Below are positions 32,755 to 49,430 of a stretch of DNA of 62,209 bases, piece after piece. The translations under genes and the position numbers were made by a program. The stretch is from Gammaproteobacteria bacterium. GTDB taxonomy: Bacteria; Pseudomonadota; Gammaproteobacteria; JAJDOJ01. The notes under the pieces are model-generated. The model was not told where the DNA came from and searched no databases. It saw only the letters and a list, made by a program, of their open reading frames with translations. The DNA lies in NCBI GenBank assembly GCA_026984215.1, contig JALSSO010000057.1:1-62209 (forward strand), given 5' to 3'. How positions within the stretch are numbered: the stretch's first letter is position 1; each line of letters begins with the position of its first letter.

Positions 32755-32767
32755 CGAAGGTTGCGCG

Positions 32768-32796
32768 ATTTTATGGACCGCCCCAGACCTTGTCAA
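32768..32796 (-). promoter_or_regulatory. Sigma-70 promoter of rpsL-rpsG-fusA-tuf
   Basis: Minus strand TTGACA (32791-32796), 17-bp spacer, TAAAAT (32768-32773). This is close to consensus in a GC-rich surrounding and lies 62 bases past the rpoC stop. Predicted start site is near 32761. Confidence 0.85.
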
Positions 32797-32857
32797 GGAA
32801 AACCCGCGCTCCGGACCGCATCCCTCGCGCGAGCCGACACGCCCGCGCCGAACGGCC

Positions 32858-37105
<4,248 letters not shown>

Positions 37106-37195
37106 CGCTTCTCCTGCCGCGCGTGTCTCACCGAGCGGTTGCTTCGTTCCTCCCGGGCGCCGGGCCCGGAACGCCCCGGTCACCCCTGAGCCGGA

Positions 37196-41371
<4,176 letters not shown>

Positions 41372-41533
41372 CTGGGGTCCTCGTACCTGATACCTAATGC
41401 CGGGCCGACATGGCGGAACCGGTCCAATCCGGTGGCCTTACCACCGCCACCCCGGCCATGGCGTCCCGTTCGGTTCACCGTCCGGCCCCACCGGGCGCCG
41501 GACACAAAGCGGGCTTTTCTGCAAAGAAAACAC

Positions 41534-41569
41534 GACTAGGCCGGCGGCCCGCCAGCCGCCAGCCTAGTC
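41534..41569 (-). terminator. Attenuator between rplL and rpoB
   Basis: GACTAGGC (41534-41541) pairs with GCCTAGTC (41562-41569), and an inner CGGCGG/CCGCC stem continues the helix. On the minus strand it is followed by GTGTTTTCTTTGC. Position matches the known E. coli rplL-rpoB attenuator, which lowers rpoBC transcription relative to the ribosomal genes. Confidence 0.8.
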
Positions 41570-41608
41570 GCACCTCAGGCTCGTACGTATCGCAATCGCC
41601 GTAGAATA

Positions 41609-41992
41609 CTACTTCAGCTCGACAGTGGCACCGGCCTCTTCGAGCTGCTTCTTGATCTCCTCGGCTTCGTCCTTGCTCACGCCCTCCTTGACCACGGACG
41701 GGGCGCCCTCGACCATCTCCTTGGCCTCCTTCAGACCGAGCCCCGTGATGGCGCGCACCACCTTGATGACCGGCACCTTGTTGCCACCGAAGCTCGCCAA
41801 CACCACGTCGAACTCGGTCTTCTCCTCGGCCGTCTCGGCACCGGCTTCGCCGCCGCCGGCCACCGGCACGGCCGCCACGGCCGCCGCCGCGGACACACCG
41901 AACTTCTCCTCCATCATGGAGACGAGATCGACCACGTCCATCACGGACATGTTGGCGATGGACTCGAGGATATCTTCCTTCGAACAAGACAT
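41609..41992 (-). CDS. rplL: 50S ribosomal protein L7/L12 (bL12)
   Basis: Stalk protein that recruits translation GTPases, 127 residues. N-terminal dimerisation helix ([20 protein letters not shown]), Ala-rich hinge around residues 35-52, and C-terminal domain [40 protein letters not shown]. The start ATG has AGGAGA upstream. Confidence 0.99.
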   Translation of the reverse strand: MSCSKEDILESIANMSVMDVVDLVSMMEEKFGVSAAAAVAAVPVAGGGEAGAETAEEKTEFDVVLASFGGNKVPVIKVVRAITGLGLKEAKEMVEGAPSVVKEGVSKDEAEEIKKQLEEAGATVELK

Positions 41993-42038
41993 GATTGTGC
42001 TCTCCTGAGACTGTTGTTTACCCGAAAAGTTTCTTCAA

Positions 42039-42071
42039 CGGGGCATGCGCGGCCCACGGGACCGCGCACCC
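42039..42071 (-). promoter_or_regulatory. Hairpin between rplJ and rplL
   Basis: GGGG and TGCGCGG on the left side can pair with CCGCGCA and CCCC on the right across a nine-base loop. It fills most of the 80-bp space between the two stalk genes and has no T-run directly after it. Possible processing element that helps set the L10:L12 ratio (inference). Confidence 0.4.
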
Positions 42072-42072
42072 C

Positions 42073-42603
42073 TCAGGCTGCGGACTGCTTCTGATCGCGG
42101 ACGGCGGCCACGGTGCGCACCAGCTTCGCATGCGGCTCGGCCAGTGTGCGGACGAGCTTCTCCACCGGAGCCTTCATCACTCCCATGAGCATGGCCAGCG
42201 CCTGCTCGCGGGTCGGGAGACTGGCGAGCCGGTCGATTTCGCTGCCGGGAAGGCATTCCCCGCCCACCGCCAAGGCATGGGGCTTGAGCCCCTCGTGCTC
42301 CTTGGCGAAGTCCTTGACCAGCCGCGCCGCCGCTCCCGGGTCCTCCATGGAGAACGCCAGCAGCAGCGGGCCACGCAGCACATCCTTGAGGCACTCGAAC
42401 TCCGTGCCTTCCACCGCCCGGCGCGCCAGCGTGTTCTTCACCACACGCAGATAGACCTGGGTCTCGCGCGCCTTGGCGCGCAGCTCGGTCATCTCCGACA
42501 CGGTGAGGCCACAGTATTCGGCCGCCACGGCCGAATTCGCGTCCGCGGCCACCTGAGCCACTTCCGCGACGACGCGCTTCTTCTCTTCCAGCGTAAGGGC
42601 CAC
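42073..42603 (-). CDS. rplJ: 50S ribosomal protein L10 (uL10)
   Basis: Base of the ribosomal stalk; the L10-L12 complex represses this operon by binding the mRNA leader in E. coli. 176 residues from a GTG at 42603 ([19 protein letters not shown]), chosen because AAGGAGAG lies seven bases upstream and the family begins here. [19 protein letters not shown] and [13 protein letters not shown] are typical; the C-terminal helix binds L12. Confidence 0.97.
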   Translation of the reverse strand: MALTLEEKKRVVAEVAQVAADANSAVAAEYCGLTVSEMTELRAKARETQVYLRVVKNTLARRAVEGTEFECLKDVLRGPLLLAFSMEDPGAAARLVKDFAKEHEGLKPHALAVGGECLPGSEIDRLASLPTREQALAMLMGVMKAPVEKLVRTLAEPHAKLVRTVAAVRDQKQSAA

Positions 42604-42923
42604 GATGACTCTCCTTGCGACGACTGCGCAGGGGAGACCCCTGCACCATTCATCGAACGCCGCGGCCAACGGCCGCGGCGTCCACCCGAACGGCGCCCCC
42701 TGCAGGCCGCGGCCTGTCTCGGGTAACACCGTCTGCGCGGGCCGGCGCGATCCGTCGCCCTCGATTAAGCCGGGCTTCCCGGCACCCGCGGTCTTCGACG
42801 AAGACCGCCCCCAGCGGGGACGGTCCCTCGAATTTCTGTGCGGTCAGACCCGACCCGCCGGGGTCGGCGTCCAACACGTGTTCCGATCTGCGAACCGGGC
42901 CTCGTCCCGGACCCCAGCCCGAA
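42604..42923 (-). promoter_or_regulatory. rplJ mRNA leader (L10-type)
   Basis: The 320-bp gap between rplA and rplJ contains no gene but several hairpins on the minus strand: an 11-bp GC stem at 42,657-42,681, a GCCGGG/CCCGGC stem at 42,769-42,783 followed by TTAATC, and a perfect 9-bp stem at 42,788-42,808. A GCAGGG/CCCTGC pairing sits close to the ribosome binding site, as in known L10 leaders. It is likely the target of L10-L12 autoregulation; the exact kink-turn was not resolved by eye. Confidence 0.6.
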
Positions 42924-43622
42924 TCAACCCCCCACCAATCCGCTGTGCTCCACGGCAATGCCCGGGCCCATGGTGGTGGAGACGGTGACTTTCTTGAGGT
43001 ACTGCCCCTTGGCTGCCGGGGGCTTGGCCTTGACCAGGTCCGCGAGCAACGCCTTCAGGTTCTCCTCCAGGGCGCCTTCCGGGAAGTCCACCTTGCCGAT
43101 GGGCGCGTGAATGATCCCCGCTCGATCCGTGCGATATCGCACCTGGCCGGCCTTGGCGTTGCGCACCGCCTGAGCCACGTCAGTGGTCACGGTACCGACT
43201 TTCGGGTTCGGCATCAGGCCGCGCGGACCCAGGATCGGGCCGAGCTGACCCACGATCCGCATGGCATCCGGCGTGGCGATGACCACATCGAAGTCCATCT
43301 CCCCGGCCTTGATCCGCTCGGCCAGATCCTCGAAACCGACCACGTCCGCCCCGGCCTCTTTCGCCGCCTCTGCATTGGCGCCCTGGGCGAACACCGCCAC
43401 CCGCACCGACTTGCCGGTGCCGTGCGGCAGCACCGTGGACCCGCGCACCACCTGGTCCGACTTGCGGGGATCCACGCCGAGGTTCACGGCAACGTCCACC
43501 GATTCTGGAAACCGCGCCGACGCGACCTCCTTGAGGAGTTTGAATGCCTCGGCGGCGGGCAACACGACGCCCGGCTGCACCTTCTCGCGGATGGCACGCA
43601 TGCGTTTGGAAAGCCTCGCCAT
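42924..43622 (-). CDS. rplA: 50S ribosomal protein L1 (uL1)
   Basis: Forms the L1 stalk; represses the rplK-rplA operon in E. coli. 232 residues: [38 protein letters not shown], the motif [18 protein letters not shown] and [15 protein letters not shown]. It follows rplK by three bases. Confidence 0.99.
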   Translation of the reverse strand: MARLSKRMRAIREKVQPGVVLPAAEAFKLLKEVASARFPESVDVAVNLGVDPRKSDQVVRGSTVLPHGTGKSVRVAVFAQGANAEAAKEAGADVVGFEDLAERIKAGEMDFDVVIATPDAMRIVGQLGPILGPRGLMPNPKVGTVTTDVAQAVRNAKAGQVRYRTDRAGIIHAPIGKVDFPEGALEENLKALLADLVKAKPPAAKGQYLKKVTVSTTMGPGIAVEHSGLVGG

Positions 43623-43625
43623 GAT

Positions 43626-44057
43626 TCAAACCCCCTCCGTATCGAGGCCCATGCTGCGGGCACTGCCGGCGATGGTGCGTACAGCAGCGTCCAGGTCCGC
43701 CGCCGTGAGATCCGGTTCCTTGGTGCGGGCGATCTCTTCGAGCTGCTCTCGCGTGACCTTGCCCACCTTCACCGTATTCGGAGTCGCGCTGCCTTTCTGG
43801 ATTCCTGCCGCCTTTTTGAGCAGGATGGATGCCGGGGGCGTCTTGGTGACGAAGGTGAAACTGCGGTCGCTGTAGACCGTGATGACCACCGGAATCGGCA
43901 GGCCTTGCTCCATATCCTGCGTTTTGGCATTGAACGCCTTGCAGAACTCCATGATGTTTACGCCGTGCTGCCCCAGCGCCGGACCTACCGGGGGACTGGG
44001 ATTGGCCTGGCCCGCGGGGACCTGCAGCTTGATGTATGCCTCGATCTTCTTAGCCAT
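43626..44057 (-). CDS. rplK: 50S ribosomal protein L11 (uL11)
   Basis: GTPase-associated centre protein, also needed for RelA activation; 143 residues. Starts [32 protein letters not shown], where the proline-rich segment is the thiostrepton-site region, and ends with [13 protein letters not shown]. Confidence 0.99.
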   Translation of the reverse strand: MAKKIEAYIKLQVPAGQANPSPPVGPALGQHGVNIMEFCKAFNAKTQDMEQGLPIPVVITVYSDRSFTFVTKTPPASILLKKAAGIQKGSATPNTVKVGKVTREQLEEIARTKEPDLTAADLDAAVRTIAGSARSMGLDTEGV

Positions 44058-44124
44058 GAATTGCTCCTGGACGGGTGCAAACGTCTTCCGACTCCCCGTA
44101 TTTCAATTGGATAGCGAGATGGCC

Positions 44125-44658
44125 TTACACCTTCTCGACTTGGGAGAAATCCAGCTCCACGGGTGTGGAGCGTCCAAAGATTTTGACCGCGACGAGCAAC
44201 TTACTCTTGTCGTAGTTGACCTCCTCCACCGTGCCCAGGAAATCGTTGAACGGTCCTTCGACCACGCGCACCTCCTCTCCCGGCTCGAACAGCACCTTGG
44301 GACGCGGCTTTTCCGTACCCTCACGGATCCGGTTGAGGATCGCCTCGGCCTCTTTGTCGGAGATGGGGGCCGGGCGGTCGGGCGTACCCCCGATGAAACC
44401 CATCACCTTCGGGGTATCCTTGACCAGGTGCCAGGCATCGTCGTCCATCTCCATCTGCACGAGGACGTAACCGGGAAAGAATTTCCGCTCACTGCGCCGC
44501 TTCTGTCCCTCGCGGATTTCCATCACTTCTTCGGTGGGAACCAGAACCTCACCGAACTTGTCTTCCATGCCAAAGCGCTTGATCCGCTCCTCGAGGGCAC
44601 GCTTGACTTGGTTCTCGAAGCCCGAATAGGCGTGGACCACATACCAGCGCAAGGCCAT
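44125..44658 (-). CDS. nusG: Transcription termination/antitermination protein NusG
   Basis: Links RNA polymerase to Rho and to the ribosome (through S10). 177 residues with the NGN domain ([32 protein letters not shown]) and a C-terminal KOW domain ([20 protein letters not shown]). Follows secE by 16 bases. Confidence 0.99.
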   Translation of the reverse strand: MALRWYVVHAYSGFENQVKRALEERIKRFGMEDKFGEVLVPTEEVMEIREGQKRRSERKFFPGYVLVQMEMDDDAWHLVKDTPKVMGFIGGTPDRPAPISDKEAEAILNRIREGTEKPRPKVLFEPGEEVRVVEGPFNDFLGTVEEVNYDKSKLLVAVKIFGRSTPVELDFSQVEKV

Positions 44659-44674
44659 AACGAATCGCTCCCGC

Positions 44675-45043
44675 TCAACGGATCACGTGGCCCACGGCCC
44701 ACGCAAGTACCATGTCCAGCAGCCACATGAACACGGCCACGATCAAGACGACCACGAACACCGCCAGCGTGGTCTGCACGGTTTCGGTGCGGGTGGGCCA
44801 TACCATCTTCCGAACCTCGGCACGCGCCTCTTGCAGGAAACCCCACAGGGCGCGCCCCTGGGCCGTGGTCAGGGCGATCGCGATCGCCACGCCCGTAACG
44901 CCCAGCATACCCAGCACCCGGTAGAGCTGGGAATATTCGCCGTAATAGTGATAGGCCCCGATCCCCGCCAGGATCAGCAGCGCGGACACGATGAGCTTCA
45001 CCGTGTCCATTGCAGAGCCACCCGCCTGTGCCTGACTCGCCAT
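44675..45043 (-). CDS. secE: Protein translocase subunit SecE
   Basis: Essential clamp of the SecY channel. 122 residues from the ATG at 45043 ([17 protein letters not shown]); GGAAG lies upstream. Three hydrophobic helices, as in the long gammaproteobacterial form, with the conserved amphipathic segment [21 protein letters not shown] before the last helix. A run of T residues (minus strand) ends only 14 bases before the start codon. Confidence 0.97.
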   Translation of the reverse strand: MASQAQAGGSAMDTVKLIVSALLILAGIGAYHYYGEYSQLYRVLGMLGVTGVAIAIALTTAQGRALWGFLQEARAEVRKMVWPTRTETVQTTLAVFVVVLIVAVFMWLLDMVLAWAVGHVIR

Positions 45044-45056
45044 GAGCTTCCGTGTT

Positions 45057-45110
45057 GAAAAACAAAAAGACCGGCCGCCGGATCCGCTCCGCGGACCCCG
45101 CCGGGACACC
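45057..45110 (-). terminator. T-rich hairpin just before secE
   Basis: On the minus strand a GGTCCGC/GCGGATC stem (one G-T pair) and a short GC palindrome are followed by TTTTTGTTTTT, ending at 45,058, just before the secE ribosome binding site. It could terminate or attenuate transcription coming from tuf and tRNA-Trp. Confidence 0.5.
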
Positions 45111-45115
45111 CATCC

Positions 45116-45139
45116 CGGAAGCCTTCGAACCGGCTTCCG
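45116..45139 (-). promoter_or_regulatory. Hairpin in the tRNA-Trp/secE spacer
   Basis: CGGAAGCC (45116-45123) pairs perfectly with GGCTTCCG (45132-45139) around an eight-base loop. One of three hairpins stacked in the 145-bp spacer. Confidence 0.45.
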
Positions 45140-45165
45140 CGACAGCCCTGCCCGTAAAGCAACGG

Positions 45166-45185
45166 GACCCGGCCGAAGCCGGGTC
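45166..45185 (-). terminator. UUCG-capped hairpin after tRNA-Trp
   Basis: GACCCGGC and GCCGGGTC form a perfect 8-bp stem closed by the stable tetraloop TTCG on the minus strand. It starts three bases after the tRNA CCA end. CCGTTGCTTTAC follows, so it is a weak terminator or a 3'-processing guide. Confidence 0.5.
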
Positions 45186-45188
45186 GAT

Positions 45189-45264
<76 letters not shown>

Positions 45265-45308
45265 GACGAAACCTTCACCGCCCCGGGCCCAAGCACCCGG
45301 CCGCGGAC

Positions 45309-46504
45309 ATGCTATTCGAGGATCTTGGTGACCACGCCGGCACCGACCGTGCGACCCCCCTCCCGGATCGCAAACCGTAATCCCTCCTCCATCGCAATCG
45401 GCGCAATCAGCGATACCGTCATCTTCACATTGTCCCCAGGCATCACCATCTCCACTCCCTCCGGCAAATCCACCGATCCCGTCACATCCGTCGTCCGAAA
45501 ATAAAACTGCGGCCGATACCCAGAGAAAAACGGCGTATGACGACCCCCCTCCTCCTTCGACAAAATATATACCTCCGCCTCAAACTTCGTGTGCGGCGTG
45601 ATCGATCCCGGCTCGGCCAACACCTGACCTCGCTCCACCTCGTCTCGCTTCGTCCCCCTCAACAACACCCCAACATTGTCACCCGCAACTCCCTCATCCA
45701 GCAGCTTGCGGAACATCTCCACACCCGTCACCGTGGTCTTCGTCGTCTCCCGAAGTCCCACAATCTCTACCTCATCCCCAACCTTCACCTTGCCCCGCTC
45801 AATCCGACCCGTCACCACCGTGCCACGACCACTAATACTGAACACATCCTCAATCGGCATCAAAAACGGCTGGTCCACCGGACGGTCCGGCTCCGGGATG
45901 TACTCGTCCATCGCGTCCATCAACTTCAATATCGACGGCACGCCAATCTCCGACTCGTCCCCCTCCAGCGCCTTCAACGCCGAACCCACCACAATCGGAA
46001 CATCATCACCAGGAAACTCATACTGGTTCAATAGATCCCGAACCTCCATCTCCACCAGCTCCAACAGCTCGGGATCATCCACCATGTCCGCCTTGTTCAT
46101 GTACACCACAACATACGGAACACCCACCTGACGCGCCAGCAAAATATGCTCCCGCGTCTGCGGCATCGGACCGTCCGCCGCCGACACCACCAATATCGCT
46201 CCATCCATCTGCGCCGCACCCGTGATCATGTTCTTCACATAATCCGCATGACCCGGACAGTCCACATGCGCATAATGACGCTTCGGCGTCTCATACTCCA
46301 CATGCGCCGTCGCAATCGTGATCCCCCGCGCTCGCTCCTCCGGCGCATTGTCAATCTGATCGTACGCCTTGAAATCCGCACCCTGAAACTTCTCCGCACT
46401 CACCTTCGTCAACGCCGCCGTCAACGTCGTCTTCCCATGGTCCACATGACCAATCGTCCCCACATTCACATGCGGCTTCGTGCGCTCAAACTTTTCTTTG
46501 GCCA
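45309..46504. repeat. Copy 2 of the duplicated tuf sequence
   Basis: Matches 28,336-29,531 over about 1,196 bp. Flanks differ at once on both sides (C versus T before the left border; T versus C in the start codon on the right). The sharp borders suggest continuing gene conversion confined to the reading frame. Confidence 0.9.
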
Positions 46505-46505
46505 T
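45312..46505 (-). CDS. tuf: Elongation factor Tu (copy in the tRNA-secE unit)
   Basis: 397 residues, identical in protein sequence to the copy at 28,339-29,532; same GTPase motifs [16 protein letters not shown] and NKADM. This copy starts with ATG (46503-46505). Placed between tRNA-Thr and tRNA-Trp, as E. coli tufB is placed after thrT. It shares the atypical codon choice of the other copy. The frame is open 24 codons upstream, but the conserved start [14 protein letters not shown] is at 46505. Confidence 0.98.
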   Translation of the reverse strand: MAKEKFERTKPHVNVGTIGHVDHGKTTLTAALTKVSAEKFQGADFKAYDQIDNAPEERARGITIATAHVEYETPKRHYAHVDCPGHADYVKNMITGAAQMDGAILVVSAADGPMPQTREHILLARQVGVPYVVVYMNKADMVDDPELLELVEMEVRDLLNQYEFPGDDVPIVVGSALKALEGDESEIGVPSILKLMDAMDEYIPEPDRPVDQPFLMPIEDVFSISGRGTVVTGRIERGKVKVGDEVEIVGLRETTKTTVTGVEMFRKLLDEGVAGDNVGVLLRGTKRDEVERGQVLAEPGSITPHTKFEAEVYILSKEEGGRHTPFFSGYRPQFYFRTTDVTGSVDLPEGVEMVMPGDNVKMTVSLIAPIAMEEGLRFAIREGGRTVGAGVVTKILE

Positions 46506-46618
46506 CGTTCCAGTTTCCGCTGTTAGTTTGTCCGTACCCAGAAAACGCCGCCCGGCGGGAGACCGGCGAACCAACACATACGAGGCGCCGGCAGGCTACC
46601 GGCACCCTGCAAGCGAAA

Positions 46619-46694
<76 letters not shown>

Positions 46695-46746
46695 CGAATC
46701 CATCCCGGGCCACGCCCCCTTACCCGACAGGCGCAAGCCCGATCCA

Positions 46747-46820
<74 letters not shown>

Positions 46821-46944
46821 AGACCGCGATCCCTAGCCGCGCGCCGCACTGCGGCCGGCACCCAGAGCCCCCGGCGCCCAGCCTCCATACCGCCTCGACA
46901 TGGTGCGTTCCGCCGCAGCCGCGACTGGCCCGACCATGCCTCAC

Positions 46945-47029
46945 TGGTGGAGGGGGGAGGATTCGAACCTCCGAAGGCTGAGCCAGCAGATTTACAGTCT
47001 GCCCCCTTTGGCCGCTCGGGAACCCCTCC
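46945..47029 (-). tRNA. tRNA-Tyr (GTA)
   Basis: 85 bases on the minus strand with the long variable arm of class II tRNAs. Acceptor GGAGGGG/CCCCTCC, discriminator A, encoded CCA. Anticodon loop contains GTA (GACTGTAAATC) and the T-arm GGAGGTTCGAATCCTCC is intact. First of the tRNA-Tyr/Gly/Thr-tuf-tRNA-Trp unit. Confidence 0.97.
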
Positions 47030-47043
47030 CGGAAAGCTGGGGG

Positions 47044-47072
47044 ATTCTGCTGCAGCCCGCAAGCGATGTCAA
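47044..47072 (-). promoter_or_regulatory. Sigma-70 promoter of the tRNA-Tyr/tuf unit
   Basis: Minus strand TTGACA (47067-47072), 17-bp spacer, CAGAAT (47044-47049). The predicted start site lies about eight bases before the 5' end of tRNA-Tyr. Confidence 0.75.
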
Positions 47073-47252
47073 CCGCCTCCAGCGAGCCTCCGCATCCCTC
47101 CTTCATTGGGCGAGCGACCCTCGTCACGAACCGGCGGTCCGTCCATGCACATCCCGCGTCCCGACTGGTAGCATGGCTTGTGAATCTTGGCGGGTCTGCG
47201 CTGCGACAGTAGTCCCCGCGCACCGCCGTGTTTTTCAGGGGGAGACAGACGC

Positions 47253-48617
47253 ATGAACGTCACCATCTATGGATCGGGCTACGTCGGGCTCGTCACCGGA
47301 GCTTGTCTGGCGCAAGTGGGCAACCACGTGTTGTGCGTGGACATCGACCCGGGAAAGATCGCCATGCTGCGCGAGGGACGGATGCCCATCTACGAGCCCG
47401 GTCTCGAGGAGCTGGTCCGCGACAACATGGCCGCGGGCCGACTGGGATTCAGCCTGGACCCCGCCGAGGGGGTGGCCCACGGGCTGTTCCAGTTCATCGC
47501 CGTCGGCACCCCTCCGGACGAGGACGGCTCGGCCGACCTGCGCCACGTACTGGCGGTGGCCGAGACCATCGGAAAACACCTGGACGAATACCGCATCGTG
47601 GTCAACAAATCCACGGTTCCCGTGGGCACCGCAGACCGGGTGCGGGAGGTCCTGCACACCACCCTGCGCCGGCGCGGTCTCGAGGTACCGTTCGATGTGG
47701 TCTCCAACCCCGAATTCCTCAAGGAAGGCGCGGCCATCGAGGACTTCATGCGTCCGGACCGCATCGTGGTCGGCACCGACGACCCACGCACCACCGAGCT
47801 CATGCGCGCGCTCTATGCCCCCTTCAACCGCAACCGTGACCGCCTGATCGCCATGGACGTGCGCTCCGCCGAGCTCACCAAGTACGCGGCCAACGCCCTG
47901 CTCGCCACCAAGATCAGTTTCATGAACGAGCTTTCCAATCTGGCCGAGCGCCTGGGCGCCGACATCGAGAAGGTCCGTGTGGGCATCGGCTCGGATCCCC
48001 GCATCGGCTACCACTTCATCTATCCCGGCGCCGGCTACGGAGGCTCCTGTTTTCCCAAGGACGTCAAGGCGCTGGAGCGCACCGCGCGGGAACACGGATA
48101 CGAAGCCCGGATCTTGGCCGCCGTGGAGGCCGTCAATGCCCGCCAGAAACGCCGCGTGTTCGAAAAGATCGCACATTATTTCGACGGCGACCTCAAAGGC
48201 CGCACCATTGCATTGTGGGGACTGGCCTTCAAGGCCAACACGGACGACATGCGTGAGGCCTCCAGCCGCGTGCTCATGGAAGCGCTGTGGGAGGCCGGTG
48301 CGCGCGTGCGCGCCTACGACCCGGTCGCCATGGACGAATGTCGGCGCATCTACGGAGAGCGATCGGACCTGGACTTGGTGCCGGACCAGGAGGCGGCCCT
48401 CGACGGCGCCGACGCGCTGGCGATCTTGACCGAGTGGGCCGAGTTCCGCAGCCCGGACTTCGAACGCATCCGCAAGGCCCTGCGCCAGCCGGTGATCTTC
48501 GACGGGCGCAATCTCTACGACCCCGCCCTGGTGGAACGTTTCGGCTTGCACTATTACGGGATCGGCCGCGGCCGCAGCGAATTCGCCGGCGGCGCCGCCC
48601 GGACCCGCGCCGCCTGA
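47253..48617 (+). CDS. UDP-glucose 6-dehydrogenase
   Basis: Oxidises UDP-glucose to UDP-glucuronate with two NAD+, supplying exopolysaccharide or lipopolysaccharide synthesis. 454 residues from the ATG at 47253, preceded by GGGGGAGA. The NAD-binding motif is [11 protein letters not shown] at residues 5-15; STVPVGTA and [11 protein letters not shown] follow; the catalytic Cys is in [33 protein letters not shown] marks the C-terminal domain. It is divergent from the tRNA unit and alone; no polysaccharide cluster is adjacent. Confidence 0.96.
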   Translation: MNVTIYGSGYVGLVTGACLAQVGNHVLCVDIDPGKIAMLREGRMPIYEPGLEELVRDNMAAGRLGFSLDPAEGVAHGLFQFIAVGTPPDEDGSADLRHVLAVAETIGKHLDEYRIVVNKSTVPVGTADRVREVLHTTLRRRGLEVPFDVVSNPEFLKEGAAIEDFMRPDRIVVGTDDPRTTELMRALYAPFNRNRDRLIAMDVRSAELTKYAANALLATKISFMNELSNLAERLGADIEKVRVGIGSDPRIGYHFIYPGAGYGGSCFPKDVKALERTAREHGYEARILAAVEAVNARQKRRVFEKIAHYFDGDLKGRTIALWGLAFKANTDDMREASSRVLMEALWEAGARVRAYDPVAMDECRRIYGERSDLDLVPDQEAALDGADALAILTEWAEFRSPDFERIRKALRQPVIFDGRNLYDPALVERFGLHYYGIGRGRSEFAGGAARTRAA

Positions 48618-48655
48618 ACCCACCGTCTTGCCGCCTCACGTCCCAGAAACGGGGA

Positions 48656-48679
48656 AAGGGTGGCCGTATGGCCACCCTT
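48656..48679. terminator. Bidirectional terminator
   Basis: AAGGGTGGCC (48656-48665) pairs perfectly with GGCCACCCTT (48670-48679) around a 4-base loop, between the convergent UDP-glucose dehydrogenase and sulfur-globule-like genes. Short T-containing tails follow on both strands. Confidence 0.75.
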
Positions 48680-48708
48680 CCTTGATCCGCCGCAGCGATC
48701 CGCAGGCG

Positions 48709-48996
48709 TTATTTCGCGGCCGACGACGAAGTGGTGGTCTGCGGAGCCGTGGTGTAGGGCACGGCGTACGGATAACCCCAATAAGGCACGCCCCAATACG
48801 GGTAGCCCCAATACGGATAGCCGTACCAGCCATACGGGCCCCACGGACCATACCAACCATAGGGTCCATACGGTCCATACCACCACCACGGGCCGTCCCA
48901 GTCGTCACCCCACCAAGCACTCGCGTCCTGGGTGGCCACCATTGCGGCGGAACCGGCCAACGCAGCTGCTGCAGCGATGCCAAACAGTCTCTTCAT
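48709..48996 (-). CDS. Sulfur globule protein-like, Gly/Pro/Tyr/Trp-rich secreted protein
   Basis: 95 residues with a clear signal peptide (MKRLFGIAAAAALAGSAAMV, cleavage expected near DASA) and a mature part made of aromatic repeats: WWGDDWDGPWWWY, then YGPYGWYGPWGPYGWYG, then repeated PYWG units, ending in a Thr/Ser tail. This composition is that of sulfur globule envelope proteins, which coat periplasmic sulfur deposits in purple and other sulfur bacteria. Start ATG at 48996 with GAGGTGA upstream. No other sulfur-oxidation gene is in the window, so the role rests on composition alone. Confidence 0.75.
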   Translation of the reverse strand: MKRLFGIAAAAALAGSAAMVATQDASAWWGDDWDGPWWWYGPYGPYGWYGPWGPYGWYGYPYWGYPYWGVPYWGYPYAVPYTTAPQTTTSSSAAK

Positions 48997-49047
48997 GGTC
49001 GTCACCTCACTGGTTGTTGTCGGTCGGAAACTCCCCAACACACAGGG

Positions 49048-49076
49048 TCTATAGGGGCTCGGATCCACCGGTTCAA
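49048..49076 (-). promoter_or_regulatory. Sigma-70 promoter of the sulfur-globule-like gene
   Basis: Minus strand TTGAAC (49071-49076), 17-bp spacer, TATAGA (49048-49053). The predicted start site near 49041 gives a 45-base leader. Confidence 0.6.
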
Positions 49077-49127
49077 GGCCCCTTTCTCGACATTGGTCTA
49101 TCCTTCCCGAGCTCGCGCGCGGGTGGC

Positions 49128-49141
49128 TTGACCGGGATCAA
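49128..49141. promoter_or_regulatory. FNR/Anr-type palindrome
   Basis: TTGAC-CGGG-ATCAA matches the FNR/Anr consensus TTGAT-N4-ATCAA at nine of ten arm positions. Its centre is about 93 bp upstream of the predicted start of the sulfur-globule-like gene, a spacing used by class I FNR sites. It is about 245 bp upstream of the predicted aor start. Confidence 0.55.
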
Positions 49142-49236
49142 ACTCGGCCGACCACGGGAGTGCGTTCCCCGCGAGCGAAGCAATGCAACCCGCCCCCCGC
49201 CTGGCGGGCCGCCACGGCTCCGCCCCGGTGGGTTCA

Positions 49237-49247
49237 GACAGCTTGTC
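49237..49247. promoter_or_regulatory. Upstream inverted repeat 1 (GACA-N3-TGTC)
   Basis: GACA-GCT-TGTC, centre at 49242, about 138 bp upstream of the predicted aor start site. Same arms as the second site 31 bp away, suggesting a pair of enhancer sites for one sigma-54 activator. Confidence 0.5.
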
Positions 49248-49267
49248 CGACCTTGGCGGTCAAGCGG

Positions 49268-49278
49268 GACATTTTGTC
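49268..49278. promoter_or_regulatory. Upstream inverted repeat 2 (GACA-N3-TGTC)
   Basis: GACA-TTT-TGTC, centre at 49273 (arms extend to GGACA/TGTCC), about 107 bp upstream of the predicted aor start site. The centre-to-centre distance to site 1, 31 bp, is three helical turns, so both face the same side of the DNA. Confidence 0.5.
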
Positions 49279-49353
49279 CACCCCTCCGCCGATCGGCACC
49301 CGAACCCACCCCTTTTCCCCTGACATATGGTGTGGATTTCGGCACCTCTCAAT

Positions 49354-49368
49354 GGGCACGTCTCTTGC
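49354..49368 (+). promoter_or_regulatory. Sigma-54 promoter of the aor operon
   Basis: GGGCACG-N4-TTGC, against the consensus TGGCACG-N4-TTGC. The invariant GG and GC are correctly spaced. The predicted start site is near 49380, about 51 bases before the first aor start codon. No sigma-70 promoter of comparable quality was seen here. Confidence 0.7.
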
Positions 49369-49430
49369 CCTCGATCTCTCAGCGCCCGGAAACGCCATCA
49401 ACCACCGAACCAGAAAGGGGGCCCACCACC

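Larger units (their letters stand above)
48997..49430. other. Divergent control region between sulfur-globule-like gene and aor operon
   Basis: 435 bases without a gene. From left to right: leader and sigma-70 promoter of the minus-strand gene, FNR-type palindrome, two GACA-N3-TGTC repeats with a GACC/GGTC imperfect palindrome between them (49249-49261), sigma-54 promoter, and the aor leader. No regulatory gene lies next to it. Confidence 0.65.

Noticed and set aside
42657-42681. 11-bp GC hairpin considered as a terminator after rplA
   Set aside because: No T-run on the minus strand, and it is over 240 bases from rplA; better seen as part of the rplJ leader.
48726-48888. Short tandem repeats in the sulfur-globule-like gene considered as a CRISPR-like or minisatellite array
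   Set aside because: Repeats are in frame, imperfect and encode the YGPYG/PYWG units; no spacers and no cas genes nearby.
49249-49261. GACC-ttggc-GGTC as a third enhancer site
   Set aside because: Arms and spacing differ from the two GACA-N3-TGTC sites, so it was not counted with them.
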